From the NCBI GenBank assembly GCA_037102815.1, contig BTPP01000001.1, forward strand, positions 5,543,001 to 5,607,000: DNA of 64,000 nucleotides, written 5' to 3'. This stretch comes from Neurospora intermedia (taxonomy: Eukaryota; Ascomycota; Sordariomycetes; Sordariales; Sordariaceae). Within the stretch, counting starts at the first letter, position 1. Each line of letters begins with the position of its first letter. Under the pieces are notes generated by a model. It was not told the DNA's origin and ran no database searches. It worked only from the letters and a program-made list of their open reading frames with translations. Positions 1 to 13,000 of the stretch are shown in pieces. Made by a program: the position numbers and the translations under genes.

Positions 1-2400
1 TATAGAGTAGTTAAAATTAATAAGGGTAATATAATAAGCTTTATACAATCTAATTATAATATAAGAGGATAAGAGTATTAAATTTAGGGAAGTAGAACTA
101 TTTAATAATTATATCCTAACCTCCTCCAAATTCTCTAACTTTAAAAAGTCTGAAATTTATTTCTATAATAACAATAGGAAAGGCTTCTATATACAACTAG
201 ATATAAAAATTAAGTATTTCCCGGTTTATTATAGTATTTATTATTGGTTGTGGTGGCGGCGGCGGTAGTAATTAGAATAGTAGTAGCGGCGGTAATAGGC
301 GCGGCTTTAATAGTATAAATTTCCTCTCTATTATAATAACCCTTACCTCTTCCTCTACCTTTATTCTTCTTCCCCTTATTATACTAAGAGCCTTAGGAAT
401 TATAATTAATTAAAGTAAAGTAATTGTAGGTAATATAGCCGTTACTATTATAATAGCGGTATTTACCCTTGCGAGTACGCTAGTTGAGAATATTTTTATA
501 GATAAAGACGGCGAAGTCGACCGCGTTGAAATTTATTTTATTACTACCCTAATTAATAGGAATATTATCGGCGGCGCAAAAATTAGTACTACCTATATTA
601 GTATTAGTACTACTAAAGTTTCTACCGGCGGGGGTATTATTATCGAAGATATAGGCATTTATTTTATAACGGTAGTTAGTATCCTCTAAATTATTAATAA
701 TTATACGGTAAATCGTAAACTATTTTTTAAAATCGTCGGCTTCGGAAAGGTTATAATATACGAGGGCGTTATAGAGGCGCTTATTAATTTTATTACGTAA
801 ATAATAGACCTTTATAAAATTATTAAAGCTATAGAGATTTATTAAATTAATAAATTCTAGTTCAAACTCTATAAAAGATATATTCTTTATAAAGAACTCT
901 TCGAAGCGACGATTAGCGTTTATCTTTAAATTAACGTTCTAGAAACGGGTAACTAGGTATTCTATAAATTCGGTACCCGTCTTCTAACGTTAAAAATTTA
1001 TATCTCTTCTATTCTAAATAATATTTAAATTATTTTAAATACTAAATAGAATCTTAGGATTTAAAAGTATAGTAGTACGTATAATTTTAACGTCCTTATT
1101 AATATAGAGGAGGGGGTTGTACTTTTATTAGGATTGAATATAAAAGTACTATATTTTGAAAATTTCGTACTTACGAACGGCGTTAACGTTCTCCTTACTA
1201 GTAAAAATCGGCGGGTTCTCTATAGTCTATTTTAAGGATAATATTTTATTAATACTAGTACCGGATACTTTAGTAAGGTTATTATATAAGGATTTAACGT
1301 TAGTATTATAAAATTTAAGCGTAGTGTAATCTACGGTAAGGTTGTCGAACTTCTTTTAGAGGACATTAAATTCGGCTATTAAATTAAAATAATTAAAATT
1401 CTTCTAATTAAAATTATTTTAAACCTTAGTAGCTATTACGTAGGCAATCTTCAATTCGTCTTCGCTACGTTCGAAATTAACAGTAATATCCTTATACTAA
1501 GTAAGGTCGTTATAATAAAAATAACCGAATAGAATAATAATCGAATAAAAAGCTAGGTTTTAAATAATAATATTAATTATATTGAAATAGGTACGAAGAA
1601 TAGCCTTCTTCTCTTTATTATCGCTAATACTAATAAGAAGATTGTTAATTATTATTAAAGGGAGGAGTTCGACGAATATAATTTAATAAATAATAATATC
1701 GGTAGTATTAATAACCTTATTAAATACTTTATAAATATTATTCAAATTAAATAATATATTCTTAAGAGGGGTACTGAAGTTAATAAGATTATTAGTACTA
1801 CTAATAGGAGAGAAGGATATATAATTACTATTCTTATTATTAAATATAAGAAAGGATAATTATATAAAGCAATCTCTTATCCCTTAAATAAAGAGTACCT
1901 ACCCTTATTTATTAAATAAAGGGAGCGGGACTAGAGTTATAACTATCGTAACTACGATTATTAACGTTTGGGGTACTAAATTCGGCGATTCGTAAATCGA
2001 AGCGACTCCTATATACGCGCGCACTAATACTAGAGATTAATCGCGCAATGAAAAGAAAAGTTTTGCACTATAAATGCAATAGTTAAAAGGTGCAATTAAC
2101 TATTACGGGCAAAGGGTAGATAGTAGATGTGAATATATATAATTGTACGAAGGAGAAAGGAAAAGAAGTGTGCAGCCGAGTGCCTAGAAGGCTGGCCTTA
2201 TAAAGGCGGCCGATAACGGTTTGGTAGACCCGCGGCAGGTAGCGTTCTAACCAATTAGCTACCGGCAATAGCCGGCTTGCCGGCAGTAATAATAGCGTAC
2301 GGTAGTTTTAGAAGCTACTATACGCTAGCACTAGGTACAAGGCACATAGGCTAACCCTATAATAATAATAGCTATTGTACGGTTAAGAGGTACTAATAGA
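1..2400 (-). mobile_element. Decayed LTR retroelement, 5' portion, running off the left edge
   Basis: On the minus strand a broken gag-like region can be followed from about 1900 down to 1. It has a stretch with the spacing of a CCHC zinc knuckle near 420-465, followed by a Gly/Lys/Arg-rich segment near 325-390. Between about 2080 and 2400 lies a more GC-rich piece with a TATA-like TTTATAAGG on the minus strand, which could be the promoter part of its 5' LTR. The element is broken by very many RIP-type changes (dozens). The superfamily is unresolved; copia-like or gypsy-like are both possible, and pol would lie left of the window. The right boundary is approximate. Confidence 0.45.
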
Positions 2401-2615
2401 GTAAGCGCCTCACCCTCCTATCTCCGCCTTGGACCGAGCTAACTTTAATACCCGAGATACCTAACGACAACTATTATAGTAATAGCCCTTTTATAGAGAA
2501 CTTTAGTCCCGTTAAGGATTATTATTATTTATTCTCCTTTTTAGACCCTCTTACTATAAATTTGGATAGAGACTTTACGGAGGGGGAATCCCAATTGCCG
2601 GATATAAGTAATACT

Positions 2616-2906
2616 TGTAAGGGGATAGTAGAGCGATACGTAGGTGCTGGCCTTATGTAGTATATTAAGGTTCTACGAAGAAAGAAAGGAGAAAACGCTA
2701 CCCTTTGGGTCGTTCGAGTACTAGAGTTTAAATAGCCGTACGCTAGTTATTTGGTAATTTAAGGCAGTTAGGGAATACTCTAGAAGGTTCGGGCGCTATA
2801 GTGCGGTGCCCGGGTCGTTTGGGCAGTTTTAATACGGGTTACCGTCTTAGCGTTTAAATCTAGCCAATTAGAGCCAAATGCTTTAACGGGCGCCAGTCCT
2901 ATAATA
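2616..2906 (-). repeat. LTR, left copy (3' LTR of the minus-strand gypsy element)
   Basis: This is a 291-bp repeat starting TGTAAGGGG on the plus strand and matching 9790-10080 end to end without gaps. I count about 36 mismatches, all of them transitions, so the pair cannot be dated by ordinary LTR divergence. This copy carries most of the C-to-T type changes. Confidence 0.88.
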
Positions 2907-5900
2907 TTAGCCCCCCCCTTCTCCCTCTAATTATAATTATATATTATAATTAATATTTATATTACCCTTATTTTATTCTTCTACAATTCTTACTTTCCTC
3001 CTTACTCCTTTAATAAATAATTGTAATTATATTGTACGTATACCCTTAGTTCTACTTTAGAATACCCTTAGATAATTATTACTAATTTTTATTTATAATA
3101 TCCGTTCTAATAAAAATCCTTTTAGGCTCCGGCCTACTATTTTAATTCGTTATCGCCCGGCTATAGCTACTCCTACGCCCGTACCTATCCCTACGCCCAA
3201 ACCCGCCTCTACGCCTATATTTATACCTACTCCTATTCCTAAATTTATATTTACTATTACTCTAGCGCCTATTCTTAATTTTACTACGCTAATCTCTCTA
3301 ATACTTTAGACCCTTAATAATAGCGGCGGCGGTAGTAGTTACTATAAATTTATTAAAAGCTTTATCGAGGGTACTATAACCGATTAATATTCTTAGTATA
3401 TAGCGCTAGGGGATTTTAATACTTATATACCCAACGAGGATAAAAATTATTACACGCTTTATACGCGTTTAAAGAATTCTACTACTTACCGGCGGTAGCC
3501 CTCTACTATTTAGGAGCAATACTCCTTCTAATTGGAGGAAGGTTACTTAAGTAGTAAAGCTCCGTTTTATTAATCCTTCCAATATATAGTAATTACAACC
3601 TACAATCTTAATTAATTAATAACCGAAGGCTATATTGCTCTATAAATATTTTCAAATTCCTTTACTTTAATTTAATTACTAATTTAAATTCTAATAATAT
3701 TATTTACTTTATACTTAATTACCCCGTTAGTAAAGTACCGCCAGCCCCCCTTTCTACCGTTATAATACTTCCAATTGCGGTTTTAGACGCTCCTTCGTTT
3801 TTAGCCCTAATTTCAGTTAAAGTATTCGAAAGATTAGGGGTTTTAAAGGAGAATTATTAGGCTCTTTATACGGATTAAAATAGTTTAATAACTTTATAAT
3901 TATTATTATTCGTTAGGCTAGAAACTTCGGTAAATATTATTATAGTATTTACCCGGGATATTAAATATATTATTATTATAGTTACTATTTATTTAAATAC
4001 CTTCGTTATTAAGATTAATACCCGGATATCTAGAGTAGTTCGGACCTTCTAGGAGGGAGTAGCGGCCGGGGCGGTAAGTACTACTTTTAATAAATTAGTT
4101 ATAAGGTTAGAGAATTAAGTAAAGAGGTTAGAAGAATAATATAAGATAATAGAAAGGGATAAGGTATTACTAGGGGAGGAGGAGTTGTATATTTATTTAA
4201 ATCTATTATTTAGTAGGGAGGAAGTAGTAAGTACTAAGGAATTAAAGGAGAAGGAAGTAGAACTAAGGGAGGAGGTAATAGATATTCGGGTATTAAAGGA
4301 AGATTTAGTAAAATTAATAGAAATAATATAGTAGGAGGGGGATATATTAGAAGAGAAGTAGCAGTTAAAGAGGGTAATTCAATTTTTAAATTCGGTAAAA
4401 GAAATTACTTCTCTTTTAAAAAAGAAGAAAAGAGTTTAGGCTCCCTATAATAGTATAGTTATAATATTATTATTTTTAAATATTAGGACAGTATTAAATA
4501 TTAAAAACTTTTAAATATAGCAAGCTATTAATAGTAGTAGTTTAAGTAAATAGTTACGCTTTTTATTTCTAAATATTAATTTTACTTACTTTTCTTATTC
4601 TATTAATACTTTCCTTAATATTTTCTCTTTTATAAATTAATCTACGGGTTTATTATTAATTCGAACGTCCCTATATTATCTTTCGAAGAGTTCGAACGTT
4701 TTAGTATTCTAGAAGTCTTTAAGCGGGTACTATAAAGGCTTATAATAGCTTTTCTATTTTACTAACGTTATTCTATTATTCAAGGTTCCTCTAATATATA
4801 GGATCTCTTCTACGTAATATTCCTTTTTTCTATTTATAATTACCGGCGGTAGTTATTTATTAGTAAAGATTTAGTTAAGTAAGGGGTTTCTAGTAGCCTA
4901 CTAGAGTAAATTAATATAAAAAATATTATAAATATTATTTAGAAGCCTTGAGAATTCTACTACTAATAGTAAGAATATTTTTAAAATTATATATTTTGCG
5001 TATAATTAGTCTAGCTTTTTTTTAAGTTTCGGCGAGGTGTAATTTTTAAAGTTAAATTATATTTTATTTTCTACTTAGAACCTCTCCGTAGGCTAGCGAG
5101 AGCGGTTAACGAACTTCTTTTACTTTTAAACCGCTATAATTATTATAATTTAATATAAATCTATAATTTATAATAGCTTTTTAATAAATTACTAGGTTTA
5201 AATATTAGTAGGGGTTTAGGAGTTTTTAATAGTTTCGAAGATTATTGGAATTATTAATTCTAGGTTAAATCTATAAATAGTAAAGAAGGGAGATATATTA
5301 ATCGAAGTATTAATACAATTATTAATAGCGAGTTATACTAACGGGTACTACTTGTACTAATTATTTTATATTTAATTAATATATATTTTTAAAAAGGTTT
5401 ATATTTCCTAATTTATTCGTTCCGGACTACTATTAATTTAGGGATAGTAGACGGTATTAAGAAATTATTTAATCCTAAGCAATTCGTATAGTCTATTCTA
5501 GAACCGTCCGGTTTAATTGGAGCCCCTATTATTAACTATAGACTATAGTTATTTATAATACTTTATAAAGTAATTTATAAACCTCTTGGTATATATTTTG
5601 GCGTTTATTAATAGTATTAGTTTTAATATAACGTTCTTACTAAGGCGGTCCTTAATAATTAGTAGGTAAATATTCCTTCTAATTAATAGGAGATTTGTAA
5701 TAAAGTTTATTTAGATTTTTCGGAAGAATTAGTCCGGTACTAGTATTAATTAGAGTAACCCCTTCCTTTAAATTCTCTAATATTTAATAAAACTATATAT
5801 ATAGTAGTTACGTAGGAATTGTCTTACGTAGATTCTAAATAGTAATTAGTAAAAGTGGCGAACGAAAATTATAATTATACTTTCTCTACCGGAGTGCCTA

Positions 5901-8900
5901 AATATTTAAGAATTGTACGTAATTTAAATAATATAGGTATAGAGGGTATTAAACTCCCGGTCAGAGTCGGATAATTTTATAGTTTCCATTTTAATAATTA
6001 TTAGGTACCCGGGAATTTAGAGCCTTCTTTAGTATTTCAAACGCCCGAAGTTATTAATAAAATAGTTAGTAATTTATATTTTAAATTTGAAAGAGGGGGG
6101 TAGGTCTCTTACGTCGTTCTTTATTACTTTAAAGATTTATTAATATACGGCGTCCCTTCCTACTATAATATTCTAGAACTATTATAAATCCGGATTTTTA
6201 AAGACTTTTATACCTTTTCCCCGGGCCGCCCAAGAATCCCGAAGGTTTATTACTAAAATATAGACGTAATTGTATAGAACGGACTCGGGGATAAATTAGA
6301 GGTTTCGAACTTCTTTATTGTTTTTAGTAGATCGATTTTAATCCTTCTATAATAGTATATCCGGGATTATTACTTCCTTATCCGGCCGGTATTAGAGTTC
6401 GAAGGAGAACTTAGAGAAGTATTTAGCCTAACGGGCCTATCGCTTAGAGAGATACTACCGGGTTATAAAATATTCTAAATTATAATAGTCTATTAAAATA
6501 GTAAAACTATTATAACTATAGAGTTCGATTTACTATTCCTATAGATAATTAATAATTATTAATATTTCTTTATTATAAATAGGGTAATTGCGTTCGGCCG
6601 GCTTTAGCTTTCTCGAATAGAACGTTACTATACGCTATTAATTATTTACCTCCTAGGTAAGGTAATTTCCGAACGTAAAATTACTATAATCAGTCTTAAG
6701 GAAGGTCGGACGTTCGGGGTCCTATTCGGTTAGTATTAATACTTGAATAAATAGTATTTTAAATAGTTGGAAGGCTTTTTTATATACTATTAATTATTTA
6801 AATAGAACCCCCTTACCGGTTAATGCTATAAGTAGTATAGTTATTGTAGTAAATTCTAAAATAAATATCCGGTAGTAATTTATAAATCCTAAAAAATTCT
6901 GGATTCTCTTCTATAATATTAAAGCGGCCTATTCTAAAATAACTTTAATTTTCTTAAAGTCCACCTAAATACTTATACTAATATAAATAATAAACCCTAA
7001 ATATTTAACTTTCTTAATAGCGAATTTATATTTATTTAAATCTAAATGAAGTTTAATATTTCGGAAGTACTCGAATACTATACGGACCTTTTATATATAA
7101 TCTTTTCGAGATCCGTCCGTAAAGATAAATATATTATTTATATATACCGAGTAGAAATTATTAAAAAATTCCTGTAATATTTAGTTAATATATTGTTAGA
7201 AGGCAATTAGAGCGCCGTATAGTCTAAAGGGGATTACTAATTATTCGAATAGGCCGTAGTAGGTCCGAAACGCCGTTTTATACTCTTTTCCCTCCGCTAT
7301 CCGGATTTTATAGAAGGTTTGTACTATATCTACTTTAGAGAATTATTTTATCTTTTTAAATATCTAGAATATTTTTCGAATAAGCGGTAGGGGGTACCGG
7401 TTTATTCGAATAATTATATTAAGAGTCTAGTAATTATAATAGAAGTAAAGGCCTCCGTTTAGTTTCTGAATAAAGAGGACGGGTATTTTAGTAATTAAAT
7501 TATTAGCCTGGATAAAACCTTTGTCTATTAGGTCTCGAAGGGTCTTTTTAAATATTAAGAGTTTTTTTTAAAATATATTATATAGTGGGCTGAAAGGAAG
7601 CGGAAGGTTTCTACTATCCGGCCCCTTTTTTAATTCAATCTTTAAATCGATTCCGGGCTTATATTTATTAAAACGGTCGGCTTCCTACTTCCTAAAAAGG
7701 GGAATAAAGTCCTAGAAGTCCTTAGGGATAGTTTATTAGAGCTCTTTATTAGTTTAGACTCTTTTAGGTATTAAAACCTTCTTAACGTCCTTTAGCCGAA
7801 TAATAAATATAGAGGCTTTTATAGCGGCCCGGCCTTCTGTTTTACTTATACGGCGGATATAGCTAATAAAGGTAGTAGCGAGAATATATACTACTCTTTA
7901 GAGTTCTTTAAGGAATAGGGTCTTAGGTTTGGAGTTGTTAATGTAGCTTACTTAGGATTGGGTAATACTGTACTAAAGCCGCTTTTCGTAGGGAACTGAA
8001 TAAATTTAATTGGCTATTAGCTATAATTTTCCGAAAATAATAGGGTATTCGAATTTTAGTACTATATATATATAAATTAGTAAAATACAACTTTAAAACT
8101 CCGTAAGGAAGTACGTAATACTTTAAATAGAAGCGCCCTCTATAATTGCTATAGTACTTCGGATCTATTAAGCCGGGATTAGAATAATAGGGATTTAGAG
8201 ATCCCGAATAATATTTTTACTAATAGCGGTATAGTATTAGTAACCTTTATTAATAAGGGTGTAAAATAAATTAGTAGAATTAATAATAATTAATATTAAG
8301 GTTGGTCCTATTTCTATTTGGGGTTTAAATTCTTCTATTTTACTTAGTACTTTGAGGGTGGGCTTTAGTACCCGATTTTATACTAGAGTTATTCTTTTCC
8401 TTAGTCCGATTCGGAATTTAAGAGTTTGGTTATTCGAAATTCTTTATTAAATAGCGGGGCTATTTAAGTAGTTTAAATACGTATTCCCTTACTTTAAAGG
8501 TTTATAATTAGGAAATATAGGTACTTAATAATAATATAGCCGGTAGTACTATAACGAATATATTATTTTTTAGTATAGTACTTCTTTCTTTCTTCCTAGG
8601 ATACTTATTTGGCTCGTTCCTTCTACTAGGCGGAAGACCCCTTACCTTAAGTACTACGAATATTAGTTATACCTATAAGAATATTACTATTAGTATTATA
8701 TTGAATTTTAAAGGACGGAGCGGAAGAGGAACTATAGGTTTAATACTAGTAATTAGAGCGTTCTAAGCCGGTAGTAATAGGGATATATATTCCAAACTAT
8801 TAGTTATTTTAATTACCATTCTGTAAGTAGCTCTAATAGAAGGCCCGGAACTTTATAGTCTTTTTATATTTATAAATAATATTTTAAAATTATTCTATAT

Positions 8901-9789
8901 AAGTAAAATAATTATTAGAGAGTTTAACGGTAAAGAGGTAGTTACTAAACTTCTTATTAATAGTATAATAAAAGAATCCTAATTTAGTACGGCTATTCTA
9001 ATTGTAACTATTAACCTTTAAAAGCTTATTATTAAAATTAGTAAAGAATTCGGAGAACGGTTTGCTATCCTTCTACTTTATTTTAGTAAGGTTATTAAAA
9101 GCGTAATTCTAAATATAATAGGTACTAAAAATTTGCCGGATCTATTCGAATAGTTCAATTAGGTTTTTATTACTAGAAAGGGTACGGGCAGTTTAATAAC
9201 CCTTTAGCCGTTATTACTTATCGATTAGTAAAGTATTAAATATTTCAATCTATATAGCGTTAAAATCGGTATATAGACCGGCTTTAAAATTTATATTATA
9301 CGTTTTAATTAGTTTATTATAATAAAAAAAGAAAGTAGTAGGTTTACTATCCTATTTAGAGAATTCGAATAATTTCTATTAGTATAATTTATTAAAATTA
9401 CTATTAAACTCTTTATTATCGCTATTATTGGTTTTGGACTTCCTATCGTCCTTACTACTAGAGGGCTCCTATTTAATAGGGTACGTAAATTCGGGTTTTA
9501 AGGTAAATTGGGAGTAAATAGAAAAGGGGATAATAGACTTAACCTTCCCCCGCAATTTTAAACTAACTTAGAACGCTCGGAGTAGGGTGCCGAATAAGCC
9601 GGTAATATTGGAAGAGGCTTTAATACTTCCGGTTACTAGAAAATCGTAGGAAACTTCTATATTAGTATCGGTATTATTATTATCGTTCGGTATAGAAAAA
9701 GAGACTATTCTAATATTAGTATACACCGCGCTATTAATTATAAACAATCCTTCCTTCCAATAATTAACTAATAAAAAAGTAGAACCTAA

Positions 9790-10080
9790 TGTAAGGGGAT
9801 AGTAGAATAATACGTAGGTGCTAGCCTTATATAGTATATTAAGGTTCTACGAAGAAAGAAAGGAGAAAACGCTACCTTCCGGGTTGTTCGAGTGCTAGAG
9901 TTTAAATGGCCGTGCGCTGGCTGCTTGGTAGCCTAAGGCAGCTAGGGAATACTCTAGAAGGCTCGGGCGCTGCAGTGCGGTGCCCGGGTCGTTTAGGCAG
10001 TTTTAATACGGGTTGCCGTCTTGGCGCTCAAATCTGGCCAGTTAGAGCTAGATGCCTTGACGGGCGCCAGTCCCATAACA
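9790..10080 (-). repeat. LTR, right copy (5' LTR of the minus-strand gypsy element)
   Basis: This is the 291-bp partner of 2616-2906, ending CCCATAACA on the plus strand. It is visibly less RIP-mutated than the left copy and keeps many CA and TG dinucleotides. A short open stretch across it is a by-product of that and not a gene. Confidence 0.88.
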
Positions 10081-13000
10081 ATACCCTTTATACCCAAGCC
10101 CGCCCTTAGAATAACCCTTAGAAGTAACTTAATAATACTTTATTTATTAAATTACTATTATACTTCCCTCCGTCTAAACGAGGATTAAGTACCGTATTAC
10201 TAATCTACAGTCCCTCTTATTATAATCTAAATGCGGCCCTTAAAATAACCCTTCAAACTATTTAATTAAATAATAAAAAACGAAATAAGGGAAAGGTTAT
10301 TACCCTTCCTCCTTTTAATACAAATATAGTTAAACGTATCCTAGCTAAAATTATAGGATTGGCCTTTACTATTTTCAAAGCTACTATACCGAAAACGTTT
10401 AATAATCTAATCTTTAATAAAAAAACGCCAAATCCCAATTAGAATTTCTATTATACCTTTACTAAAAGTACGGGCTACAATATTCCTAATACTAAAATTT
10501 ATATCTAAGCCAATAAGGAACCGGGAGTATTTATAAAAGAAAATGCTAAAATAATTATTGTAGAAGTTCGCGCGGAATAGGAACCCTCTTTATAAACTAC
10601 TATTCTATTAAACTATATTAGTAACTATTTAAAATGGATCTACCCTTATACTAAATTTCTACTATACTAAATTACCTTTAAGGAATTTACTATTAATATC
10701 TACCGACGGATTAAAGTAATAGACGAAGTATAGAAGGATTTAAATAATAGCGCCGATGTATTTATTTTTAACCTTATATTAGGAGCCGCTACGGACTTAC
10801 CTACTTTTGGAAAAAATAGTCTAGATATCCTTAATACTATTATTAATTTAGATCTCTTCTATAAAATATATATAACGGACCTAGAGGCTATATTTTAGGA
10901 AGTATATTCCTACTTTATAATTGATAAAACTATACGTAGATTTATTTAGAATATAATAAAGGTATTTAATATAGCTAACGAAAATGTTAAATATTTAAAT
11001 ACTTAAGTGATATATTTCGTTAAAGAAGCTAATCGGCTAATTAAAAATAATAGTACTTTTACTAATAACCTTACGATTATTAATAATTAAATTGCTAAAT
11101 TGAGAAGTGATTAAAAACTATAATTAATTGTAAAAAAGGTAGTAGATAAACCGACTATTATTGACTAATAGATTCTAAACCGTTTAGAAGAGTTTAATAT
11201 TTAGAATTATTTATTTACCTAAATAGTAACTTCCTTTACCCGGTTACCCCCTACCCCCCTCCTTAAAAGACGTTTAGAGGGTAAATATAATGCTAAACGT
11301 ATTATAGTAGAAAATGTACTAAATAAAGGAGAATTATATAATACTATATCTAATAAAATTATAAGTAGCGAGCCGGTTAAAATTATAGAGCGGGCCCCCG
11401 GGATACCGCCTAGAGCTAAATGCGAAGAAGTGACAATCCGCATTTATATACGTAATAATCTACCTAATAATAATAACGACCCTATAAACAATAATAGCGA
11501 CGACGAAGGAGACGCCCCGTACCCGAATTATAGACTAGCGACGCTAGTACTCCGAAGAAATTAAGGATATATTCTAATAGGATTATTAGTCCCTCGCTAA
11601 TAAAGAATAAAGAGGTCTTATAAAGTTCTAAATATCCTTATATTTAATAATAATTCTATTAATAAAGTATCCTTTAATATATAGATTTATTAAATAAAAA
11701 ATAAGCTTCGTTAAAATACCAATTATTTTATAAATAAAGAAGCGCGTATAGGAGAAGTAATATTACGTTTAGGAGGAATAGTAATTAATAGAATACTTCC
11801 TTACTTCGAATTAAACTATTTAGAAATAATCTATTTAATAGACGAATTTTTCGAATAATTTTAGAATAATTACTATAATTACAGCGCTAATGAAAAGGCG
11901 ATCCTAGACTTTAAACGCCTCAAAATAAAGGTATTAGATCGCTTCTAAGATTTTAAAGCTTCGTTCGTTCGTTTCGCCGGATAATATTATATTTTTAAAG
12001 AAATATAAAAGCGAAATCTTCGTTGTAAGGTGATTTAGGAATTTAGAATACTAGCCGAAATAATTTATTTAAACCTTAATAAAAGTTTTGAAGAATATTA
12101 CTAATTACTTTAATCCTTAAATTTTAATATCCAAAGAGAAGAATAGAAGCCCCGCAATAAAAAATTAACCGGCGTATTTACAGCCTTTTGCAATCGTAAG
12201 GCTCCTACCCCTAAACCTACTATATTTAAATATTAGCGACTAATTTTTAAGGAGATGAAGAAACTAAGTACGGAGAATCGCTATTTTAATTGCTAATAGG
12301 TTAATTATTAATTTACTATCTATTTTAATAAGGTAAAAATCTCCTCCGTTAATACTTTGGAAGTAGAATTGAACGTAATTACTAATTAAATTTAGGGATT
12401 TTCAGAAAAAATATTTGTAAAAACCGACGGAAGAGAAAATTAAAATAGTACCTACCCTTATAACGATAAATAAGAGAGCTCTAAAAATAATTCTAGTACT
12501 AAGACGGATTCTAATTCGGAAAATTAAATACTTAGGGACGAATTTCTACCCTAAGAGAAGTATCGATAAGAAGTATAAAAGGAATAAAGGATATCGAAGT
12601 ATACTTAATAAACTAGACTTATTTAGACTTTAATCTTAATAAATACTTAGGGAGTAGAAAATAATTTCTTATTATATATACTATAATTAATAATAGACTA
12701 TCTATTACTATTTAGAATATACTTATCAATACCGGAGCTAATACTTATATACTTATAAATAAGAAATTCTATATTAAAATAAAAAGGCTGGAATTCGATA
12801 ATTGTAAGGACTTCGTACCCGGATATATTACATTTTATAAAAAATTGCAACCTAACCCTATTAATAAGGCTGTACGAAGCGTTATACGTATTTAAGGATA
12901 CTAATATAATTAATAATAAATATTAGTCCTTCTTTAGTTAAAGAAAGATATAATATTGGGAAAGATATAGTTAGCGGAAAACTATATATTCCCTAATTAT

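Larger units (their letters stand above)
2616..10080 (-). mobile_element. Structurally complete but dead Ty3/gypsy element, nested in the relic above
   Basis: Two 291-bp direct repeats (2616-2906 and 9790-10080) bound a 6.9-kb interior. Element orientation is minus: a polypurine tract (complement of 2911-2928) adjoins the left LTR, and minus-strand reverse-transcriptase similarity is readable at about 6900-7450. The LTRs have TG...CA-type ends, and the flanks ATACT (2611-2615) and ATACC (10081-10085) look like a 5-bp target duplication. Gag would lie towards 9700-8300 and integrase towards 6200-4900, but I did not delimit them. The interior is broken by very many RIP-type changes. No intact reading frame remains. 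Confidence 0.85.

Noticed and set aside
9906-10109. 67-codon frame near 9.9-10.1 kb
   Set aside because: It falls within the less mutated LTR copy and crosses its end, so it is not a gene.
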